NCBI GenBank assembly: GCA_037447655.1 | Contig: JBBHKE010003435.1 | Span: 186,223-250,222 of the forward strand | DNA from: Zygnema cylindricum | Lineage: Eukaryota > Streptophyta > Zygnematophyceae > Zygnematales > Zygnemataceae | Length of the DNA stretch: 64,000 nt | Reading direction: 5' to 3' | In this document: piece by piece, positions 55,079 through 64,000 of the stretch | How the letters are laid out: the number at the start of each line of letters is the position of its first letter | Position numbering within the stretch: position 1 is the first letter of the stretch | Translations under genes and position numbers: made by a program | Notes under the pieces: model-generated | Database searches by the model: none | What the model was told of the DNA's origin: nothing | Seen by the model: only the letters and a program-made list of their open reading frames with translations

Positions 55079-58000
55079 ATAAGGGTTTTGAGACTAGTAC
55101 TAAGAAAGGAGTCTTTGTTGCTACCTATGAGGATGAAGTTATATTTATATTTCACAGCTGAAAAGGGTAGCCAAGGAATGTTTAGGCTGAATTTTAGTAA
55201 TGTAAAGACGGGAGTTTACTATGCCAATGTAAGTGATTTGATGATTTGGCATAAAAGATTGGGGCATGAGAATTTAGATAGATTGAAAAAAATGAAGAAA
55301 ATGGGAGTAGTTGAGGGAATACTGTTTGGGGATAATGAGACCTTTGATGATTGTAGTGGATGTGCACAAGGTAAGGCTCACAAATTACCCTTTTCAAAAA
55401 CAACAACGTATAAAGGTGAAAATGTCCTAGATCTAGTTCACAGTGATATATGGGGACCGGCTAGAGTACCGTCAGTTGGAGGGAAAAGATTTATGCTCAC
55501 TATTACCGATGATTGGTCTAGATATTCTAGGGTCTATTAAAAAATAAATAAATCTAAAGCATCGGCTTATTCTAGAGAATATAAAACATGGTGTGAGAAG
55601 CTCCATGAGACACCTATAAAGAGAGTGAGGAGTGATAATGGGGGGGAATTCACCTCTAACGAGTTTGAGGATTATTTGAAAGAGGAAGGGGTTGAACACC
55701 AAAAGACCGTCCCAAAGAAACTGGAAAAAAACGGTGTAGCCGAGAGTCTAAATCGAACTCTAAATGATACTGCCCGTAGTATGCTATCGGATAAAAAAAA
55801 AATAACGCTTTTGGGCAGAGCCCATGAATTGTGCTAATTACCATAGGAATAGGGTCCTTACCTCAGCAGTAAAAGGTCAAACACCAATTGAAAGATGGAC
55901 CGAGAGAAAACTAGATATTTCACACTTAAAGGTGTTCAGAATTTAAGTCTTTAGTCTAAATACATAAAAATCTGATTGGAAGTTAGATGCAAGGGGAAAG
56001 CCGGGGTACTTACTTGGGTATGATGAAAATGTAAAGAGATACATAATTTATGATCTCGGAAAGGAAGATATCGTCCTAGTAAAACACTTGGTAGTGATGG
56101 ATGAAGGAAAGTTTGTAGATCCCTTTAAATACACTAAACCGGTCAGAATTTGAATTGAATCCAAGAGTGAGTTGGATTCACATTCTTCTAACCAAACTCC
56201 GGTTCAGCCAGACCTTGCCAATGAAGAGGAAATATTGACCGAGAATGACTCTCTTTTGGAGTCATAGTTTCCGGTTCAAACCGAGGAGGAGAACGAGGAA
56301 AGACCAGAAGAAGAGAACGAGGAAAGACGAGAAAAAGAGAACGAGGAAAGACTAGAAGAGGAGAACGAGGGAAGACCGAAAATGAATTCCACAGAAAAGG
56401 AAGAAAGACCGGAGATGGATTCCACCGATAGGGAAAAAGAGGAAGTCATTCAGAGGAATTCGAGATTACCCTCTATTCCGGCATCGGATTTTGGAGGAAC
56501 GAGAAGCAGCAAGAGACTTCAAGAGAGACAAGTAAATAATAAGGTAACCAAGCTATTACATTTGAGTGAACCCCAAACTTAATCGAAAGCAATTAATAGT
56601 CCTAAAATGAGTAGATGGATGATAGCTATGAATGATGAAATGGCGTCTATTATGGAAGCAAACACATGGGAACTGGTGGACTGTCCGATGGACAGAAAAC
56701 TGATCGAATGTAAGAAGGTTTTTAAGCTAAACCCAACCCGGATAACACTATTGAGCCGTACAAAGCAAGGTTAGTGGCAAAAGGGTTTACACAGAAAGAA
56801 GGGATCGACTATGAGGAGACTTTTGCGCCTGTATTAGAGTTCCCTCCGTCCTGATTTCACTTAGTCTACCGGCAGCGAACGACATATAAGTGCATCAAAT
56901 GAATATCAAAAATTTTTTTTTACACAAAGAGTTAGAGGAAGAGATCTTTATGCGACAGCCAGAAAGATTTGTGGAGAAAGGAGAGGAAAGCAAGGTGTGC
57001 AGGTTGATAAAGGCTCTTTATGGACTAAAACAGGCGCATGGCCAATGGAACAAGAAACAGGATGAGTTTTTGACAAGTTTAGGATACATCCGAATCAGCT
57101 CGGATCATTCTATTTATCTATTCGAAGACGAGGAAGGTATAATATTCATTGACTTCTATAATGATGATTTGCTTGTCTTGAGTAAATCAATGGAAAAAAT
57201 TATTTCTTTAAAGAAGGATCTAAAGAGTAGGTTCGAAATCAAGGATTTGGGGGAAGCAAAGTATATTTTGGGAATTCAGATGGAGAGGAATAGAGGGAAG
57301 AGAGTAATTAAATTAACTTGGAAGGAGGCAATTGGAAGCATACTTGAAAAATTCTAAATGGATAAAGCAAATAATTGTACCACTTGAATGGATTTAAAGA
57401 AAGGAAATGAGAGGAGTACAAAATGGGAGGTGGTGATCTAAGATGATAAGTTAGGACAGAAAAAAAAAAGTTCATGCAAAATATTCCATACAGACAGGTA
57501 GTCGGTAGTTTGATATATTTTATGAATTGTACTCGTCCTTATATAGCAGCATATGTAGGAATATTGAGTAGGAGTTTGAATGAACCTAAGAAGAGAGACT
57601 AGGAAGCGGCTAAGAGGGTAATGCAGAACTTAGTAAGAACGAGAGATCTGTGGTTGCATTTTGGGGGGGATAACACAAACATCACCACTTGGAGTGATGC
57701 CAATTATAGGGTTCCTCCGATGAGGAGGTGTACTTATGGGTATATTTTGTATGTTGGGAATGGAGCTTGCTGTTGAAGTAGCACATAACAAAAGGTCATT
57801 GCTCAGTCCACCATGGAGGCTGAGTATATGGCCTCTTGTTCGGTTGTGTCAGAATTGATGTGGGTGAAATCTTTGCTTCAAGAACTTGGATATAGGAAGA
57901 ATGGAGTGCAAAAGATCTTTTGTGATAATCAAGCTGCAATTGCAATTGCAGCTAATCTGAAGCATCATTTTAAAGCAAAACAAATCAATATCAGACTGCT

Positions 58001-58163
58001 TTTTGTGAGGGAGAAGGTAGAGAATAAAATCATTAGTTTGGAATATAGACCAGATGGGGAGATGGTGGCAGATATCAATACTATACTGCTGCCTTCTCCT
58101 AAATTGATATTTTGTAAGGAGAAGTGTGGGCTTAAACAAAAGATAGATTAAAAATAACGGGAG
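55079..58163 (+). pseudogene. Copia J polyprotein, 5'-truncated (protease end to RNase H)
   Basis: It begins in the protease tail (KGFETSTKKGVF). Integrase HHCC is intact (WHKRLGHENLDRL, CSGCAQGKAHKL); the core has HSDIWGP, SDNGGEF and KNGVAESLN, so the acidic triad is present. A linker with four 24-bp acidic repeats lies at 56283-56380. RT has LYGLKQAHGQWN, but the active site reads YNDD instead of YVDD (about 57160). RNase H is split, with ANYR for the usual ASYGD block, then MEAEYMASC and AANLKHHFKAKQINIRL. Stops at 55538, 56262, 56579, 57355 and others. Best relative: element A/B clade. Confidence 0.83.
56283..56380 (+). repeat. 24-bp acidic repeats in the copia J linker
   Basis: Four units of GAGAACGAGGAAAGAC plus 8 bp, coding ENEERREK-type octapeptides between integrase and RT; same place and same unit length as in copia D but unrelated sequence. 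Confidence 0.8.
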
Positions 58164-59081
58164 TGTTGAAAAAGGTATTCTAGAATTCTATCTTTTGGCA
58201 GTCTATAATGCTAGTGAGTCCTCATACTTGTTGTAGTCATTGAGGACTCAAGAGCAACCATGGCTACCTTAGGCAAACGGGGAGGCAAGCAGATAAGAAA
58301 ATTAGTCTTCTGCAAAAGGATTATGACCAGATCTGGATTTGATCTTAGGTCTTGCAGGATAATGAGTACAAATTAACCGTGCGCCTTATCCGCTGAGTCA
58401 AAGATGAATTGTTGTACGCGTGGGGTGCAAAAGGTGTTTAGAGTGTAACAAACTGGCTTATTCATTTAACGAGCGACAATGTACATATGAATGTGAAAGA
58501 AAATGGACGCGAATCGAACCGCGCAAAATATGGGGATTTGACGGCTGAAACTGACGCCGCCAACACAAAATTAACCTTTGGCGACTATCAGAGAAAACGT
58601 CACGCAAATTCCACGTGGCGGCGTATCATTGGCCGCCGGAAAACATGGGAGGAGGAACCATGACTACTAAGGTGACAGGTGTTAACCGGAACGCCATGTT
58701 GTACAATGGTCGTACAAGAAGTACATCGGCCACTGTTACTTTTTTGTATTGTACAATCCTCCTATTGGTTCAGGGTTTAGAAGTAGATAGCTGTGAGTAG
58801 GTTTAGGACTTAGAAAATTTTGGAGAGCCCCTCTCCCACAACCGTTTTGTATTTATAGGCCATCTTTGGCCAACCATAACTTACTGCTCAGGGGGTCAAA
58901 TTCACTTATTCTCTTTGTGTTCGACTCAAGGGAGCCAGGCCATCAGATAGGTGAAGTTGGTCAAAATACTTGCGCGCCAAGGTGTCACTTATTCTTTGTG
59001 AAAGTGAGAAGGGAAAATATTATCATAGGGGCTTCTAGTTGACTGCCTACTCTGAGGGCCTATGGAGGTCTCTGAGTTTCA
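58164..59081 (+). repeat. 3' LTR of copia J
   Basis: TGTTGAAAAAGG...GAGTTTCA, 918 bp, after the purine tract CGGGAG. TATTTATAGG lies at 58850-58859. The last bases ATGGAGGTCTCTGAGTTTCA correspond to the LTR-encoded ATG region of element A. Confidence 0.85.
58213..58402 (-). other. Antisense tRNA-like module with perfect hairpin (LTR of J)
   Basis: Minus strand: box A GACTCAGCGGATAAGGCGC (very tRNA-like), box-B-like AGATCAAATCC (58335-58345), CTTTTG and GTAGCCATGG. Then a perfect 9-bp stem GAGTCCTCA/TGAGGACTC (58216-58224, 58241-58249) around a 16-nt loop, ATGACTACAACAAGTA on this strand. Confidence 0.7.
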
Positions 59082-59666
59082 ATGGCTGTCGGGGTGACGC
59101 ATGTTAGTTCTTGAGTCATAGTTGCTCTCCCCCTAATGCGCGCTGTGAACTCATGGCGTGTTTTGTGTCCTCCGCCGGCATTAGCTCACAAACCGCCAAA
59201 TGTCCACGCAGGTGCGTCGGCTCCACTGTGAGCCGCCGGATCTAAAACCGACACTTGATTTCGTCTGTTATAAATGAAATGTTGTCTCGTGCTGTCTTAC
59301 ATTTTGTGTGGTTCTATTTATGTTCGTTTCGTATGTCACCGCGTATAAGGAAAAATCAAAATGCTTCCCGGAGAGTACAACGTTTCATCTAGATGTAAGG
59401 GTTAAGCACACGGCTACAGTGTACGGCATCCTGCAGGACATAGGTTCAAATCTTGCTATAGGTGTCTAAGTTTTGATATAGGCGTATAGGTTCTGCTAGC
59501 CTCAAGCTACCAACTTTGTTTTTCCCATAAATGCGTAAGGCAACCATGGCTATATTTGAGTCCTCAGTGACTACGATAAGTGTGAGGAACTTAGGAAGAC
59601 CATCTGACACAATCAGTATAGACCTAGAAAGTACACACATTCAAACAAAAAATGCTTAACACAACA
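59082..59666 (-). repeat. Copia LTR fragment (B-like clade)
   Basis: In minus orientation starts TGTTGTGTTAAGC; the first 585 bp of an LTR, cut where copia J's LTR ends. Probably the insertion target of J. Confidence 0.6.
59395..59591 (+). other. Antisense tRNA-like module with conserved hairpin
   Basis: Box-A-like GGGTTAAGCACACGG, box-B-like GGTTCAAATCT (59443-59453), TTTT at 59471, GGCAACCATGGC. Stem GAGTCCTCA (59558-59566) pairs with TGAGGAACT (59583-59591) around the 16-nt loop GTGACTACGATAAGTG. Confidence 0.62.
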
Positions 59667-59939
59667 AGCAATTAAACATACCGCCTAAAAGATTACATTA
59701 CCATAAATTAAGTACAAAAGATACTCCTCAACCTCAAATCGAAAAAAGCGAGCAATTGAATCTTAAAAGAAATGGAGACGGGTTTTTAACCTTCCCAAAC
59801 TAATTTGAGGACGGATCTGTAATGAATGGATAAGCTTAAGCAATGAAGGGGCGTCGTTGAGGCACCAGCGCGTGCGATTTTTGCGGCGGCGGGTTATACG
59901 CTGGTAAGAAGTCAAGTCCATTTGATGAAGACAAATTTT

Positions 59940-62820
59940 TTTTGGAGGTGATTCATCGCAGTGAGGTTGGAGGACTCGACCTAAGGCAAGAGAAATATTT
60001 ACCAAGTGTGTAGGATGCACAAAAGGGAAACGTACCAAGACGCCTCATATAGTGATGGATATACATTATAAGTCGGATGCCCTTTAAGACCTCGTCCAAG
60101 TACATCTTTGTGGGGACATGCATAAAAAAACAATTGAAAAAAAAATCATTATGGTGGCAGTTGATGATTTTAGTACGAAGACATAATCGGATGATTTAGA
60201 GACATTCTAACATTTTGTGGTCATGGTTGAGAGAGAAAGTGGAACAAAGGTGAGGGAAATGCCGTCACACCGCGAAGGTGAATTTCTTGCCTTTGTATAA
60301 TATTGTAAGGTTATTTAGATTAAGCAACAATTGTTGGCCGATTCTTCCCTAGAATCTAATGAAATTATGGAGAGGAAGAATCGAAAATTGCAATAAACAT
60401 TGCGAGTCATGCTCCACACTAAAAAAATCACACATTGTCTTTGGGGAGAAGCTTTGGCATCAAATCATGTTACAAACCGAAAAATTACTTGGTTTTTGGC
60501 AATAAACACTATAGGATTTTTTGACTGGAATGGTACCTACGGTCAAACACTTGAGGATTTGGGGATGTGGGGCACTGGTGTATGTAAAGGAAAGGAATCG
60601 AGAGGGGAAGTTTTCGAGACACTAATGGGAAGGACACTTTGTGGGTTCTAGTGAGAACATAATGAAATATCGGGTCTACAACCTAGTTAGGCCCAAGAGT
60701 CAAGAAATGTGGAGTTCAACGGAAATTTAAATTGGATGGTCAAAGGATCTAATGAGTCCAAACGGGCTAAAGATTAAGAGAAGTATAATCAAAGAGGTCA
60801 CTAGAGAGGACGAAGAAGTTATGATAGAGGAAGGAAGAAAGAAAAAATTACAATTTTTATAAAATATTTTAGAGAAAGTTAAGACCCCTACGTCTACCAA
60901 CGACGATCAATACAGAGGCAAGAATCAGCGAGGAGACAAGGTCACTTTTGAATCACTTGCACGCACCAACAATTCGTCACCACAAGAGAAATCTTTATAG
61001 GATGAGAATCAAGACAAGATTGAGAGTAAATACGTCACCACGAGAGAAGTCTTTATAGAATGAGGATCACACAAGATAGGGAGCAAGGATTCAGATAAAG
61101 AGTTTGTAGAGGATGTAATGAGGAGTAAGAGATAAAAAAAAAGTAAGGCACAACATTTTTTCTCATTAGGCCAATCAAGATAAAAAAAACAAACTAGTTA
61201 CCAAAGAGATATTTCCAAAATCAGAGAGCAATATGCAAAATTCTTCCCCTCATTAAAGCCAATCACCAACAATCGTCAAACTGATCCTCAATCACATCAA
61301 GAGGCTTGAGACTCGGATGGATGGGAGGAGAATTGGGAACCAATATTTATTAAAGTGTTTAATTTTGTAAAGGCGAATGGGTATTTTGAAGAAATTGATT
61401 TATCAAAACGCAAAAAGTCGATTTATTGATATTTGGTTTTTGAGACAAAGACAATAGCCACAGGATAAATTCTGAAGTACAAGGCCCGATTAGTATGTAT
61501 AGGCCTTTAGCAAAATTCAAAAATTGAGTATTTAGAGATCTTTGCCACAATAGTCAAGTTTGATTGTGTGCTAACAATTATTGCAATAATGGTGACGGAA
61601 GGGATACATATTGACCAATGGATGTGGAGACAACCTTTTTCAGTGGAGAATTTGAGGAAGTATACATGGAAATTCTAGAGGGAGTTCCTAGAGAGAAAAT
61701 AAAGGTTTGTATGTTGTAGAAAGCTCAATGTAGTTTGAAGCATGCATGAAGAACATGGCAACCCAAAGTTAGTAAACGATTGATAAGTGTGGCTTGAAGA
61801 GGCTTATAGTGGATTGTATAGTATATATTCAAAGAGAAGGTTGAGACATGATAAGTATCAAGTGATAAGTGGATGACTTTTTTTTTATCTATTGCAACTT
61901 GAAGATAATTCAATACTTGAGAAGCGAATTTTAGAACCATTTTAAAATCAGACTTAAGAGATGCACAATATTTTGTGGGAATTTTGATTATGAGGAGGAA
62001 GATTGGAGACATTAAGTTAAGCCAATAACATTATATGAAGAAGGTGTTTGAGGGATTTGGGTTATTAGATTGCAAACAACTTGAAATTCGTGTTAATCCT
62101 CATGACAAGTTTCTTCATTATGTTGAGAGTCTCAAGGTTAATGTTCCTTATAGGGAGGCAATTGGAAGCTCGATGTATTTGAGTGTTGGAACTAGAACAT
62201 ATATTAGTGCTGCTATAAGTGTTGTTAGTCGATATTGTATCAATCTTCTTATGGTATATTGAGAGGGAATGAAAAGGATTATTTGGTATTTGATAAAAAC
62301 ACTTTGTGTTGGAATTGTTTATGAAAGAGGAGACTTTTAAGTTGTTATGGATATTGTGATGCTGATTATGGAGGTGATCATGATACAAGATGGTCTTCCT
62401 CTGGATGTGTGTGTAATTTTTGTTGTAGGAGGAGCCACTCATGGAATTCATGTCTACAGCCTAACGTAGCACTTCTCTCTACAAAAGTAAAATATATGTC
62501 TACATCTCATACTGCAAATAACACTGTGTGGATTAACTTTTATTTATTTAAATTTGTAGTGAGGAAAAAGTGTATGCAGATATTAACTGATCATATGTCT
62601 TCTATTACACCTAGCAAAAATTATATCTTGTATAAGTGCACAATTTTTTTAAAAATTCAATGGTATTTTGTTTGAGATTTTGTTTGAGAATCAAAGATAT
62701 AAATGTATTCGTAAATACAAAAGAGCATGTTGTTGAAGAATTAACGGAAGCATATGACACAAGAAATATTTATATGGTCATGAAGAAAAAGGGGGCTTTG
62801 GTTCATTTGAGGTGACTCAG
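59940..62820 (+). pseudogene. Copia K, very old copy of a different lineage
   Basis: Integrase remnants: CVGCTKGKRTKTPH (about 60010), VHLCGDM, and HCLWGEALASNHVTNR (60430). RT remnants: VPYREAIGSSMYLSVGTRTYISAAISVVSRYC (62140-62245), where other elements here read IVGSLIYFMNCTRPDI. This places K in the common Tork/Tnt1-like branch rather than with A-J. RNase H remnants follow (GGATHGIHVYSLT). Stops in every block; no frame longer than about 90 codons. The end around 62800 reads KKGALVHLR. Confidence 0.7.
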
Positions 62821-63540
62821 TAATTGATGGAATGTTTGGGAATGATAGTGAGCACCTCCAATTGCAAATAGGGCCGCGGTGGGGAGCCAATGGGGTGCCA
62901 GCGCCAAGCTAACGCCGGTAGGACTTCGAAGTTCATTTGAAGACGACAGAAGTACTTGGACGTCCGTCGGTTTACACGTATTCGTTTGGTCTGTTGGTCA
63001 AATTGATTCGCGTAGGTTTTGTCGGTTCAATCAGATTCCGATCTTACGTCGTGAAGCGAATTGCAACAAACGTAGGTATTGTCAGTCCTATAAAATTTGA
63101 AGAAAGTTCCACGTAGATAATTACTCTTTTTAATTTGCAGATGATTATATACTTTAGAGAAGGATTTAGTATATTTTTGGAGGCGTAGCTTATTATGGAT
63201 GCGCAAATTAGATTGAAGTAAAAAGAGCTTTGTACTTAGACGTTTTATCAGTGTTTTGAGTGTTGGAGGAATATATATGTAGTGTATCTATTGTGCATTT
63301 TTGTATCTTGCTTCTTTCAAAGAACATTCAAGTTTTATAGGAAACATGAAAGGGAAAACCTGAAGTAAAATTTAACCCCAAACACACGTTTAGGGGAATC
63401 ATAAGTACATATTGGTGCTGGCGACAATTAACGACCATTGTCTTCAATAAAGGGACATTAACTAAATAGGAATCGGGTGACATGTCGTCATCGAGAGACA
63501 GATCGCTTAGGGATTGTCTCCCAGAGGGATAAAATGGTTA
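62821..63540. other. Unassigned sequence after copia K
   Basis: Could contain K's 3' LTR, but there is no second copy to define its ends. No gene seen. Confidence 0.3.
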
Positions 63541-64000
63541 AACGGATACACCAAGCCCAAAGAGATGGGGCATACACATGGGGTTGGAGAATAAATGGGG
63601 AGGCAATGGGATGGGGGATGCGAGTTATAAATACAAAAAAGGGAGGGATAAAGGGAGGGGAGAGAGGAAGGGGAGAGGAGAGGGAAATACAGTGGGAGGA
63701 GGTACCAGTTGGGGGAGGGAAGGATGGAGGGATGGGATGCAGATAAAGAGGAGAGAGATGCTCTTTAAAAAGAACACAAAGACATAAGAAGATATAGGAG
63801 GGGAAGTTACAAGAGTGAGAGTGAGGGTGGTAGGAACAGGGGCGAGGGCAAAGGTGAGTGCTGGGATAGGAAAAAGAAAGTGGGGGAGAGGGATAAAGAG
63901 GGAGATAAGAGCAATCTTGGTGGGCGATTTTGAAGGCAACAAAAGGAATAAAAAATCGAAAGTTTCGATGGTGAGAGGGGGGGGGGGGAAGGGGGGGGGG
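63541..64000 (+). repeat. Purine-rich tract at the right edge
   Basis: GGGGAGAGG/GGAGGGA words on the plus strand, ending in long G runs broken by AA. Similar composition to 45467-46960; continues past the window. Confidence 0.7.

Overview
This window looks like repeat-filled, AT-rich nuclear DNA of a plant-lineage eukaryote. I see no host gene, no functional RNA gene and no prokaryotic feature. The plant assignment rests on two primer-binding sites. One is the ordinary plant-type TGGTATCAAAGC of a gypsy element. The other is GGTTATGGGCCCACC, which as I recall it is complementary to the anticodon arm of plant initiator tRNA-Met. The species cannot be told from the sequence; the AT-rich, heavily nested layout would suit a bryophyte, lycophyte, fern or charophyte, but that is a guess.

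Layout. At 1-9930 lies copia element B (minus strand), which runs off the left edge. Copia element A (589-8121, minus) is inserted in B's gag, and a plus-strand solo LTR (4333-5629) is inserted in A. At 9931-13229 a second, internally deleted B unit shares B's LTR, giving a tandem LTR-pol-LTR-gag array. At 13230-18199 are a gypsy integrase tail that carries a PHD finger (15719-16473), a solo LTR (16474-17352) and two copies of an unclassified repeat. At 18200-32269 is a complete but decayed gypsy element (C), split by the youngest element of the window, copia D (24763-31011), with matching target-site duplications. At 32270-34807 is intergenic DNA with a 154-bp palindromic MITE. At 34808-37755 are LTRs in opposite orientations and a tiny LTR-internal-LTR derivative. 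At 37756-43001 is copia F (minus). At 43002 to about 44830 is a gag-protease fragment of the PHD-type gypsy family (G). At 45467-48715 is a large purine, pyrimidine, AT-rich, pyrimidine tract. At 49240-51312 is copia H (minus, mostly deleted). At 51313-55070 is a second PHD-type gypsy (I). At 55079-59081 is copia J, followed by an LTR fragment (59082-59666), a very old copia of another lineage (K) and a terminal purine-rich tract.

Most notable observations. (1) Nine LTRs of one copia clade carry, antisense to the element, a SINE-like module: a tRNA-like head with box A/box B and a T-run. In seven of them it is followed by a hairpin whose 16-nt loop is conserved while its stem changes. (2) A gypsy lineage has a PHD finger in frame behind the integrase, where chromoviruses carry a chromodomain. 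(3) These copia elements appear to be primed by the internal (anticodon-arm) part of initiator tRNA-Met. Their Gag start codon lies inside the LTR, so the PBS is also coding sequence. (4) 24-bp (8-residue) repeat expansions occur in the integrase-RT linker of two different copia elements.

LTR ends were set by comparing the two LTRs, by TG...CA ends and by target-site duplications. Where only one copy exists the ends are approximate, and this is stated.
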